Shown here piece after piece: positions 1 through 8,204 of a DNA stretch of 64,000 nt (position 1 is the stretch's first letter; each line of letters starts with the position of its first letter). The DNA is from Streptomyces sp. XD-27. GTDB lineage: Bacteria; Actinomycetota; Actinomycetes; Streptomycetales; Streptomycetaceae. The notes beneath the pieces are model-generated. The model saw only the letters and a list, made by a program, of their open reading frames with translations. It had not been told where the DNA came from and did no database searches. The stretch spans positions 7,254,001-7,318,000 of the forward strand of contig NZ_CP130713.1 of assembly GCF_030553055.1 (NCBI RefSeq). The letters are read 5' to 3'. The position numbers were made by a program, and so were the translations under genes.

Positions 1-755
1 CGCTGGAGTCGGTGCAGGGCGAGCTGTCGTACATGGTGGGCCCGGCGGTCGTGATCCTGTGCGCCGCGAAGGTGTCCCCCGGTGTGGTGGCGTGGGGGCT
101 CGGCGCCGCGATCGTGGCCGGCGGAACCGGGATCGCCTTGCTCAACCCGCCGCTGCGTGCCGCGGACGAGGCGGATGCCGGCGCGGCCGGACGACCCCCG
201 CGACGGGAGTGGCTGGGCGTCGGCATGATTGCCGTACTGACGATGGCGTTCGGTACGACGACGCTGCTCAGCGGCGTCGACCTCGCCATCGTCGCCACGC
301 TCGAAGAAGCAGGTCAGGTGTCCTGGGCCGCCGTGGTCGTGGCCGTGCTCGGCGTGACCTCTGTCGCCGGCGGGCTGATCTACGGTGCGCTGTCCCGGTC
401 GCTGCCCACGTGGTTGCTGCTCGGCTTGCTCGGGCTCGTGACGATTCCCGCAGGGCTTGCCCACGACTGGCCCTGGTTGTGCGTGGCCGTTGTCGGCACC
501 GGGTTTCTCACCGCGCCGACCCTTTCCGCGGTGGCCGACGCGGTGAGCCGACTGGCGCCGGCCAGCGTGCGGGGTGAGGCGACAGGTCTGCAATCCTCGG
601 CGCAGAGTGCGGGTTTCGCGCTCGGATCCCCGATCGTCGGCGTGGCAATCGACGTCTCCGGTCCAGCGGGCGGCTTCGCGGCGGCAGGGCTGGCCGGCCT
701 CGCGGCCGCGCTGACTGGATGCCTGCTGGCCTTGGTGCCATCGGTACAGCGGTAG
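1..755 (+). CDS. MFS transporter, C-terminal part (cut by window edge)
   Basis: The reading frame is open from the window edge to the TAG at 753-755. It encodes at least seven hydrophobic helices with a hydrophilic loop (DEADAGAAGRPPRREW) between two halves, as in the central loop and C-terminal bundle of major facilitator superfamily permeases. The segment APASVRGEATGLQSSAQSAG resembles the loop before a late MFS helix. The true start lies outside the window and the GTG at 12 is internal. It is probably a drug or metabolite exporter of the inner membrane; the substrate cannot be inferred. Confidence 0.8.
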   Translation, partial: LESVQGELSYMVGPAVVILCAAKVSPGVVAWGLGAAIVAGGTGIALLNPPLRAADEADAGAAGRPPRREWLGVGMIAVLTMAFGTTTLLSGVDLAIVATLEEAGQVSWAAVVVAVLGVTSVAGGLIYGALSRSLPTWLLLGLLGLVTIPAGLAHDWPWLCVAVVGTGFLTAPTLSAVADAVSRLAPASVRGEATGLQSSAQSAGFALGSPIVGVAIDVSGPAGGFAAAGLAGLAAALTGCLLALVPSVQR

Positions 756-835
756 TGCCCCTGTCTCTGAACCCTCAGCAGGGTGAGGCGCCTGAGCAAG
801 AGGTGCCAGTTACCGGGGTGCCCTCGGCCGGCGTC

Positions 836-1620
836 TCACGGGGTCTGCTCGTGGCCGGTGAACATGTTGATCAGGCTGTGGGGTGCGCCTGCTCCGTAGA
901 ACATCTCGTGGACCTGGGTGCCTTCGGTGGCGGCCGCGGCGCTGCGGGGGAACATGGCTTGCTCGTACTCGGTGAGCGCGGCCTCGACGTCCTCGGGGTG
1001 CGCGGCGAGAGCCTTGCCCAGTTCGGCGCCGTCGTACATGGCCAGGTTGGCGCCCTCGCCGTTCGGGAGCGAGAGGTGGGCGGCGTCGCCGAGCAGGGTC
1101 ACCCCCGGCACCCGCTCCCACCGGTGCTCGATGGGCGGGGCGTGGGACCACGCGCCGTCCGCGCCGACCAGCAGGCCGGTGGTGACGGTGGTGCCGTCGG
1201 CGAAGGTCACCTCGTGGCGGCCCTCGCCGAGGGCACGGGTACCGCTGACCTTGTGGCCCCACCGGACGGTGCCGGCCGGGAGGAGTCGAGGAGCATCTGC
1301 CGCAGCTCGCCGCGCAGCACCTCGGGGTTGCCACCCGTACCGTCGTCGGCATGATCGAACAGGACGGTCCCGTCCCGGTCGAGAACTCGTATCGCCTGGC
1401 GGCCCTCCAGGATGAGGCTACGGAACTCGTTCATCAGGCCGGCCGCCTGCAGAGCAGGCTGTCCGCTGTCCTCGTGGATGTCGAGCAACCCGCCCTGCGC
1501 ACGCGCCGTCGGAGAGACCTCCGCCTCGTAGACCGTGGCCGGGATGCCGTGGACGTGCAGGACGCGGGCGAGCGTCAGGCCGCCGAGTCCGGCACCGATG
1601 ATCGTGACGTCAGTGGTCAT
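836..1620 (-). pseudogene. FAD-dependent monooxygenase, frameshifted and internally deleted
   Basis: The ATG at 1620 follows an AAGGAACC ribosome site. The N-terminus has the Rossmann GxGxxG motif ([16 protein letters not shown]) of TetX/PHBH-type flavin monooxygenases. After LRQMLLDS near 1275 the frame breaks. Restoring one C gives [14 protein letters not shown] and then the second frame ([22 protein letters not shown]), which carries the family's GADG motif. Next comes PGVTLLGDAAHL, the FAD-binding GD motif, directly after GADGAWS, so roughly 100-150 residues between them are missing. With a frameshift plus a large deletion the gene is very unlikely to give an active enzyme. Confidence 0.8.
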
Positions 1621-1941
1621 GGTGGTTCCTTGCTGTCGCACGCTTGCCGGATGGGCACCCGGCAGGATCTCTTGAAAGGTTCCAGACCCCACCGGCACGC
1701 CGTCTACAACGGACCGACCGACACCGACATGCGACCGACACCGTCCGCATCGCCGCGACTCTCGCTCGACGACTGGCGGAACGCCTCGAACACTCCGCTT
1801 GCCGAGCACCTGGAGCACAACTGTTGTGCGGGGGGGGTGAGCATCGGCATGAAAACCGGTGCTAAGGATCTGTCGGTCCTGGTGGGCGGCTGACGGGGCG
1901 TCGGTCGCGCTGGGAACATTCCGGCAGGCCGCCTTGTTGGT

Positions 1942-2088
1942 CATTACACCGTGGAGCTGCCCGACGTCTCCTTCTCCCTCGTCACCGACCTCGATCGTGG
2001 CGACCACATGGCCAACTGGAGTCCGAAGAAGGCGCTGCCTGCCCTCGCTGAGCAGGACCGCACCCCGCTGCTGCTCACCGAGCCCTAG
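1942..2088 (+). pseudogene. C-truncated remnant of a conserved hypothetical protein
   Basis: One frame reads [20 protein letters not shown] and continues through [20 protein letters not shown] to a TAG at 2086-2088. The phrase resembles, from memory, the interior of a DUF5701-like actinobacterial protein, but that assignment is weak. There is no start codon or ribosome site in a sensible place upstream. The reading frame ends inside the left arm of the palindrome at 2085-2135. It is best treated as a gene fragment in the decayed zone. Confidence 0.4.
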
Positions 2089-2135
2089 GTGTATTGATCA
2101 CGAGTGTCAACAACGCTCGTGATCAATACACCTAG
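2085..2135. terminator. Perfect 20-bp inverted repeat between convergent reading frames
   Basis: The arms 2085-2104 and 2116-2135 (CTAGGTGTATTGATCACGAG and its exact complement) are separated by an 11-nt loop. The upstream remnant stops on the TAG in the left arm (2086-2088) and the DHFR-like gene on the opposite strand stops on the TAG in the right arm (2132-2134). Placement between convergent genes suggests a bidirectional transcription terminator. The arms are less GC-rich than the surroundings and no T-tract follows, so a recombination footprint is possible. Confidence 0.6.
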
Positions 2136-2661
2136 CGCGCCACGCGGTAGCGGAGGTAGACGACTCTCGAGCTGAAGGTGCGGGTCTCGACGAGTTCGAG
2201 ATCCACCCGGCGCTCGCGTTGGGGAAAGAACGGAATGCCACCGCCAACCAGCACCGGGTAGACCATGGCCCGGTACTCGTCGATCAGACCCAACGCGGCC
2301 GCCTCGGCGGCGAGAGTCGCGCCGCCGATCGCGATGTCGCCCGCCCCCGGCTCGGCTCGCAACCGCTCGATCTCCTCCGCCAGGCCGCCGGAGGCCAGGC
2401 GGGCATTGCCCTCCACCGCCGACATCGTGGTCGAGAACACCACCTTCGGGAGCGGCTTCCAGAGCGCGGCCCACTCAAGCATTGCGTCGTCGAGCGATGG
2501 ATCCTGGTCGGCGGTCTCCCAGTACAGCATCGTCTCGTACAGCCGTCGCCCCAACAGGTGGACGTCGACCTCTCGAATCTCGTCGATCCAGAAGCGAAAG
2601 ACCTCCTCGTCGGGCGCCGTCCAGTCGAAGTCGCCGTCCGGCCCGACGATGTAGCCGTCTA

Positions 2662-3509
2662 AAGCCTGTCTCGTAACTCGCGGTCGGGTGCGGCGTTGAG
2701 CTAGTCGTGCAGGTTGTCACGGCTCAACGACGTGAGCTCATAGAGGTGTTCACCGGGCTCCGCCCGCGTCAGTTCCAGCGTCTGGTGCGGGCTGTCCACC
2801 GCAACGGTGGCCGGGCTCTGGACCCGGACCGGCCGGGCCGCCCGTGGGCACTGCCCCTGGAGGACCGGGTCCTGCTCGTGGCGATGTACTGCCGTACGAA
2901 CCTCACCATGCGCCAGCTCGCCCCGCTCTTCGGGATCTCCCCCGCGGCCGTCGGCCGGATGATCGGCCGGCACGGGCCCCTGCTGGCCCTGGCCCCGGGC
3001 AAGCACAAGCCCGGACGGCACCACATCCTCATCGTGGACGGCACACTGGTGCCCACGAGAGACCGGACGGTGTCGGCCTCGTCGAAGAACTACCGGTACT
3101 CAGCGAACCTCCAGGTCCTGATCAAAGCGGACACCCGGGTGGTGCTGGCCGTCGGCCGCCCGCTGCCCGGCAACCGCAACGACTGCACCGCCTTCGCCGA
3201 GTCCGGCATCAAGGGGGCATGCGGCACCGCGACCGTCCTCGCCGACGGCGGCTACCAGGGCACCGGCGTCCTGATGCCCCACCGTCGCCAGGCCGGGCAG
3301 GACCGGCTGCCCGACTGGAAGGAACAGCACAACACCTCCCACCGGCGGGTACGCGCCCGCGTCGAGCACGCCTTCGCCCGCATGAAGAACTGGAAGATCC
3401 TGCGCGACTGCCGCCTGAAAGGCGACGGCGTCTGGTGGGCCACCAGCGGCGTCGCCCACATGCACAACCTCGCCCTCAGCCACTGATCACAGCGTCACGA
3501 GACAAGCTT
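2662..3509 (+). mobile_element. IS5-family insertion sequence, 848 bp, complete
   Basis: The terminal inverted repeats are AAGCCTGTCTCGT (left) and, read inward from the right, AAGCTTGTCTCGT, matching at 12 of 13 positions. The element is flanked by TA on both sides (2660-2661 and 3510-3511) within C-TA...TA-G, so the target was CTAG with a 2-bp duplication. It contains a single intact transposase gene. It interrupts the dihydrofolate-reductase-like gene on the opposite strand. Confidence 0.88.
2707..3486 (+). CDS. IS5-family transposase (DDE superfamily)
   Basis: This 259-residue protein starts at GTG 2707. Residues 60-90 form a helix-turn-helix (LTMRQLAPLFGISPAAVGRM). The DDE_Tnp_4-type catalytic domain follows: first Asp in HHILIVDGTLVP, second in ATVLADGGYQG and the Glu in RARVEHAFARMKNW. 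Length and motif order fit a complete single-ORF IS5-group transposase that cuts and pastes the surrounding 848-bp element. There is no sign of frameshift or truncation, so the element may still be active. Confidence 0.9.
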   Translation: MQVVTAQRRELIEVFTGLRPRQFQRLVRAVHRNGGRALDPDRPGRPWALPLEDRVLLVAMYCRTNLTMRQLAPLFGISPAAVGRMIGRHGPLLALAPGKHKPGRHHILIVDGTLVPTRDRTVSASSKNYRYSANLQVLIKADTRVVLAVGRPLPGNRNDCTAFAESGIKGACGTATVLADGGYQGTGVLMPHRRQAGQDRLPDWKEQHNTSHRRVRARVEHAFARMKNWKILRDCRLKGDGVWWATSGVAHMHNLALSH

Positions 3510-3675
3510 TAGTGAGACGCTCATCGAATAGGTCACGCTGCGCATCAGAAGTCCTCCTCGGTAACGGGTTCGACCGTCTGCCAGGGCCCATAACGCCTGA
3601 ACGGCCGACTGAGGCGAACGGCCGGAATGCGCACCGGGAACGGTGGCGATAGGTCGCCGCTGCCGTTGTGGACGT

Positions 3676-3900
3676 TCACACCTTGCCGCCGAAGAAGACC
3701 TGCACCTCCTGGATGAGCCCGTCCCGCACGGTGATCGCCTCGACGTTTCGATGCCGGTCACCTGTCATCAGCTCGTACTCGTAGTACACGAGCACCAGTT
3801 CTTCGTCAGCCGGGGTGACGTGCAGCAGCCGCTGCTCCTTGAGTCGGCCGGCTGTGGGGAAGCACCGCTCGAAGAATGTCGCCTTCGGGCTTTCAGTCAT
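3676..3900 (-). pseudogene. SnoaL/NTF2-fold protein, N-terminally truncated
   Basis: The open frame (74 residues) carries the C-terminal half of a SnoaL-like ketosteroid-isomerase fold: the strands LVLVYYEYELMTGDRHRN and VEAITVRDGLIQEVQVFFGG. The first helices and pocket residues of a normal 110-140 residue domain are absent. An ATG at 3900 has an AGGAG eight bases upstream, so a short peptide could be made, but it would lack half the barrel. Upstream DNA shows no continuation in any frame, which favours a fragment left by a deletion. Confidence 0.5.
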
Positions 3901-4628
3901 GCGATCTCCTACACGCGGGTCCTTCTCGGGAATCGGCTTGACGCTTACCGCATGTCCTCCTCGTGATCCCCCTCCCCGTCCGACAGGCTGTCATGGTCCC
4001 CAGAGCTCCGCCGTCCGGCTCAGCCGAACGGATCACGGGCTGCCGCCGTGCCATGGCACGGTGGGGTGGGCGTACGACGTGCAGGGTGAACATGGCCGGG
4101 CGCGGCACCGTCGCGGGCCGCCCGCCGCGGGGCCGGCCGTGTTCCCCCGGCCGTCCGCAGGCCGTCCACGGGGAAGTACGCGAGATCCGTCAGCAGGTCG
4201 TACTAGGTCCTGTCCGATGGGTCGTGGCCGTCAGCTCCTGAGATAGGCGAGAACGGCCAGCACTCTGCCGTTGTCGTCATCGCCGGCGCGAACCTCCACG
4301 AGAGCCGGGCGCTTAGGTCGGAGTTGGCCTCACGGCCCGCACGCCCCTCCGTGCGACCGCTGGGGCGCGCTGGCGCCCCCCATGTGGGGGATGTGCTCCG
4401 AGATCGAGCGGCGAGACGCTGCCCACGCGTCCGCGCGGGTGCGGCGGTGCTGGCGGAGGCAGAACGGGCATCGGAGGTCGGCTCGTGCGGGCCCATGCCA
4501 AGCGGCCTACGGCAGGTGCGTGCGCTCGGCCGACCCCAGTCGCCGTGTCGGCGACGTGCAGCGGGGTGGACGGGGCCGCCGGTCGCGGTGTGACCGGGTG
4601 CCTCCCGGTAAGGAAGGACGGTTCTCTC
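3901..4628. other. Gene-poor stretch of the decayed zone
   Basis: No frame here shows a recognisable protein or a ribosome site with matching codon bias. The only structured item is an IS-like end at 4203-4223. A short minus-strand frame ending near 4230 (GDDDNGRVLAVLAYLRS) could be a gene tail but was not recognised. The stretch is probably debris of earlier insertions and deletions. Confidence 0.5.
4203..4223 (+). repeat. Solitary IS5-type terminal repeat
   Basis: CTAGGTCCTGTCCGATGGGT closely matches the right terminus of the element at 6780-7731 read inward (CTAGGGCGTGTCCGACGGGT) and starts with the same CTAG target. No partner end or transposase follows, so it appears to be the stub of a deleted insertion sequence. 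Confidence 0.5.
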
Positions 4629-6679
4629 ATGGCAAGAATCGCTCGCCTCGTGCTCTGTGCCGTTGCGTTTTCGCTTGTCCTCGCACCCATCGGCGTGGGG
4701 CACGCAGGGCCGGCAACCGACCGTCACATCGGCATTGATACGGCGCCGAACACCACGGAGCAGGACACGCTCACGTTCAATGCGGCGACGTGGGTGGATC
4801 TGCAGCGCGTGACGGGAGCGGATCCCGGCGTCGACGTGGACACGCGGGGCAATGGCCGCGTCTTCGTCGACTTCCCCTGGGGCAGGATCCGCCCCCTAAC
4901 GAGCATCACGCTCCCCAATATCGTGGCACGTTCGCTCGATCGCGGTGACACGTTCCGGACGCTCTTCGATGAGAGCTGCCCGACCAGCAACTCACAGCCG
5001 CACTGCGGCGATCCGGGCATGGGCAACAGCACCCTTGCGCTCTCCCCTGACAATGACAACGTCTACCTGTCGGGAATCGTGCCCGGATTCGGCTCCATGT
5101 CGGCGTCCGCGTCCTCCAATGCTGGCGACACCTGGCCCGCGTTCAACGCGGTGACCGTGCCGGGGGGCATGGACCGGCCCTGGTTGCTCTCCCCGGGCGG
5201 CCAGACGGCGTACCTCGAGTGGGCCAACTTGGCGCTGGCGGCTTCGGCGGGTCCGGACGTGCAGTACGCGACCACACAGGACGGCGGGGCCTCGTGGAAC
5301 GTTGATCCGATTCCGAAGTACCGCGCGGGCGGTGCGACACGATTGGTGATGGACCGGTCGGCGCAGAGCCCTGCGCGCGGCACCATCTACCAGGTGTTCG
5401 AGGAATTTGACCCCCTAGCGAAGGACACTCCGAGGGTCGGCATCGCCGTTTCCACAGACGGCACCAAGACCTTCCAGACCCACCACGTCGGGGACGACCT
5501 GGCATGCGGCGGCTGCGGTCCGGGGGTGTCTACCGCGGATTCTCCCTTCCGTGGGCGACCGTCGATACCGCCGGAAATCTCTATGCCGTTTGGGGAACAG
5601 AGAGCGGCTCCGACATCGTCATGAGTACGTCGAACATCTCCGACCCGGCCAATGATCCGACGCAAGGCGGCAAGCCCGGCAGCACGTGGAGTACCCCCGT
5701 CCGCGTTTCGACGGGGGCCGCGGAAACGGCTGTCGTCAGCAACGTCGTCGCCGGCTCACCGGGCAACGTCGCCATCGTCTATTACGGGACCAACGGCTCC
5801 GGGATCCCCGACACTCAGCCGGACAATGCCGAATGGCACCCGTTCGTTGCGCACTCGGCCAACGCCCTCAGCTCGAACCCGGATTTCACGCAATCGGTCA
5901 TCGACCATCGCGTGGTTCACACGGGCGGATTCTGCACCGACGGAATGGGGACCTGTCCCGCGGGCGGTACCCGAGGTCTGCGCAACTGGATGAGGGTGGG
6001 CATGGATCCCGACGGCCGTCTGTACACCACGTGGAGCGATGACAACAACGACGGCAACCGCACCGGCATTCGCTTCGCGAAACAGCTCACCGGTCCGAGC
6101 CTCATCGCCGGGAAACCCCCGTTCAACGACCCAGTGCCGTCGAGTCCGATGGCCGATCCCGCCGGCGACGCCACATGGCCCAACCGCATCGGCGGCGGCA
6201 CCAACCTGCCCGGGGCCGACCTCACTGGCGTCGAATTGGACAGGGCCGGTGCGAACATCCGCTTTAAGCTGTCGGTCGGCGATGCGAAGCGATTCGAGGA
6301 GGCGGTCGACGAGGTCCCCTCTGCCGACCGACTGCTCTTCGTCGTGCGGTTCGAAACGGCGGATCAGGAGTACTTCGCGGCGTACGAATACTCGAGGGGC
6401 GGAGCGGTCCGCGCCTTTACCGGGCGGATTGACGCCGACGACGGTGTCGAGTCCAACAACTTCCCGAACGCGATTAATTTCGCCGCCGACGATGAGGCAA
6501 GGGCGACGGTCACCGGTGACACGATCACGATCAGGCAGAAGCTATCGGCCTTCGGTAGCCCCTCGAGGTTCCTCAGTGTCGTCGGAGCAGCCCTGATCGG
6601 CCCATCCGAGAGCAACGAGACCCGGTTCAAATTGCTGAACACCATCGATGCGGCACGCGCCTTCGACCACGGGCTGTGA
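4629..6679 (+). pseudogene. Secreted sialidase/BNR-type beta-propeller protein with an internal frameshift
   Basis: The ATG at 4629 follows GGAAGGA. The first 27 residues form a Sec signal peptide ending near VGHA-GPATD. The first frame carries exo-sialidase-like propeller blades (ARSLDRGDTFRTLF, SSNAGDTWPAFNAV, YATTQDGGASWNVD) with Asp-box-like SxDxGxTW elements. Near 5510-5560 the frame shifts by one missing base and blades continue (PWATVDTAGNLYAVWGTESG, RLYTTWSDDNNDGNRTG) to the stop at 6679. The joined product would be about 680 residues. The role may be extracellular glycan or polymer binding or hydrolysis; catalytic residues were not identified. Everything else is intact, so a recent mutation or a sequencing indel fits. 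Confidence 0.65.
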
Positions 6680-6779
6680 TCCTCACCGAGGACGACGGTT
6701 CGGCGCATGGCGGCTCATCCGACCGCACATCCATCCAGAGTCTCGTCACGGGCGTATTTATCGTCGCCGAAGGTGACTA

Positions 6780-7731
6780 GGGACTGTCCGGCAGGTCCCT
6801 ACCGGAGCCAGAGCCGGATCGCGGCGAGGGTGACCGTGCCCTGGAAGACGTACGCTCTCTTGTCGTATCTGGTGGCGACGGCCCGGAAGCCCTTGAGGGC
6901 GTTGACGGTTCGTTCGACTTCGTTCCTGCGGGCATAGCGGGCCCGGTCGAAGCCGGTGGGCCGACCGCCGCGGCTTCCACGGCGTTGGCGGTTGGCCCGC
7001 TGGTCCCGGCGCTCTGGGATTGTGTGCCGGATCTGCCGTCGCCGCAGGTAACGCCGGTTGCGGCGGGAACTGTACGCCTTGTCCCCGCAGACGTGGTCCG
7101 GGCGCGTCCTCGGATGCCCTCCGGCCAGGCGCGGGACACGGATACGGTCCAGGACCGGAATCATCTGCGGGGCATCACCCCACTGGCCCGGGGTGACCAG
7201 GACGGCCAGCGGACGGCAGCCGCCATCGCTCGCCAGGTGAATCTTGGTGGTGGGCCCACCGCGTGAGCGGCCGATCGCCTCGTCCGTCCGGTGATGGGCA
7301 GGCCGCCTTTGTCGGCCGGGTATTCGCGCCGGGCGGTGGTGGGCTCCGGCGGCATGCTGATGGGCGCGGCAGGATGTGGAATCGACGCTGACCATGGACC
7401 AGTCGATGCGGCCCTCCGCGTCGGCATCGGCCTGAACCGCCTGCAGGACTCGTTCCCACGTGCCGTCAGCTGACCACCTCCGATGCCGGTCATGGCAGGT
7501 CTTCCACTTCCCGAACCGCGTCGGCAGGTCCCGCCACGGGATACCGGTCCGCTGCCGGAACAAGATCCCGTTGATCACCTTGCGGTGGCACGTCCACCGC
7601 CCGCCCCGTCCTGTGTTCTTCGGCAAGTACGGCTCAAGCCGGGCCCATTCACGATCCGACAGATCACCTCGCCCCACGCTGGCCGGAACGACACCAGCGC
7701 AGTTCGGTCACGCGACCCGTCGGACACGCCC
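6780..7731 (-). mobile_element. IS5-family insertion sequence, 952 bp, complete
   Basis: The ends GGGACTGTCCGGCAGGT (left) and GGGCGTGTCCGACGGGT (right, read inward) match at 13 of 17 positions. TA flanks both sides (6778-6779 and 7732-7733) inside CTA...TAG, the same CTAG/TA preference as the element at 2662. One full transposase gene lies on the minus strand. The right flank enters a GH114 pseudogene, whose reading frame ends on the TAG formed at the junction. Confidence 0.85.
6799..7677 (-). CDS. IS5-family transposase (IS4/5 DDE type)
   Basis: This is a single uninterrupted 292-residue frame. The N-terminal DUF4096-type region (MGRGDLSDREWARLEPYLP, then GILFRQRTGIPWRDLP) is followed by the DDE domain: Asp in WSMVSVDSTSCRAHQ, Asp in DHVCGDKAYSS and Glu in RRNEVERTVNALKGFR. 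Relatives in Streptomyces often need a programmed frameshift between two ORFs, whereas this one is fused. It should be competent to mobilise its element. Confidence 0.88.
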   Translation of the reverse strand: MGRGDLSDREWARLEPYLPKNTGRGGRWTCHRKVINGILFRQRTGIPWRDLPTRFGKWKTCHDRHRRWSADGTWERVLQAVQADADAEGRIDWSMVSVDSTSCRAHQHAAGAHHRPARIPGRQRRPAHHRTDEAIGRSRGGPTTKIHLASDGGCRPLAVLVTPGQWGDAPQMIPVLDRIRVPRLAGGHPRTRPDHVCGDKAYSSRRNRRYLRRRQIRHTIPERRDQRANRQRRGSRGGRPTGFDRARYARRNEVERTVNALKGFRAVATRYDKRAYVFQGTVTLAAIRLWLR

Positions 7732-7733
7732 TA

Positions 7734-8185
7734 GCCGCATTCGTCGTACTTGCCGCACTCCTCGGCGACGGCGACGTCGAATCCCGCGCGCCTTCCCTGC
7801 TTCGCCAGCTCGGCGGCGCAGCCGTCGATCCACTTCCCGACGATGCCGGCGAGCCGCTTGCGCTTGGCCGGTGTGGAGATGTCCAGCAGGGCCTCGTCCC
7901 AGTCCTGGTCCATCACCAGCGCTCCGGAGTCGTCCCGGAGCAGCAGGTCGGGGTGGTTCTTCTGCTACCAGCCGGTTGCGTCCGGCTGGGCCTGGAAGGC
8001 GTTGACGTAGCAGATGTTGTACAGCCCGGTGGAGGCTTGGCCGTGCGGTCGCGGGAGACCGCACGCACCCCCGGCGGCGGGGGATAGGCGCCGCCGATCT
8101 GGTAATCGAAGCCGACGTGGGACGCGGGAAGCACCACCTCGCGCTCGGTCGTCCGAGCAGCCGGCGTCGGGTGCGTCCTCCACAT
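7734..8185 (-). pseudogene. GH114 (endo-alpha-1,4-polygalactosaminidase-like) remnant
   Basis: Three pieces of one protein are recognisable on the minus strand: VVLPASHVGFDYQIGGAY in one frame, then after a frameshift GLYNICYVNAFQAQPDATGW, then beyond an in-frame TAG where the second Trp of the usual WWxKNHP motif should be, QKNHPDLLLRDDSGALVMDQ and DISTPAKRKRLAGIVGKWID. The last readable part, GFDVAVAEECGKYDE, abuts the IS end at 7731. The gene lacks its signal peptide and its C-terminus and carries a frameshift and a nonsense codon. It is clearly dead. Confidence 0.72.
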
Positions 8186-8204
8186 CGCGTCGGACGTGGT
8201 CCGC

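Larger units (their letters stand above)
2132..3545 (-). pseudogene. Dihydrofolate reductase-family protein split by an IS5-type insertion
   Basis: The 5' exon-like piece starts at ATG 3545 behind a GAGGAGG ribosome site and reads MRSVTYSMSVSL to the IS end. The rest resumes at 2659 as DGYIVGPDGDFDW and runs to the stop at 2132 (last residues RVVYLRYRVAR). Removing the IS and one TA copy joins the codons in frame as VSLDGYIVGP, typical of RibD C-terminal/YyaP-like reductases, giving about 180 residues. Family hallmarks visible downstream are LLGRRLYETM, IAIGGATLAAEA and YPVLVGGGIPFF. The gene is therefore inactivated by a simple, recent-looking insertion. Both pieces lie on the minus strand; 2662-3509 belongs to the IS. 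Confidence 0.88.

Noticed and set aside
4203..4727. A 174-codon minus-strand frame
   Set aside because: Overlaps the real signal-peptide start of the propeller gene and has unbalanced composition.
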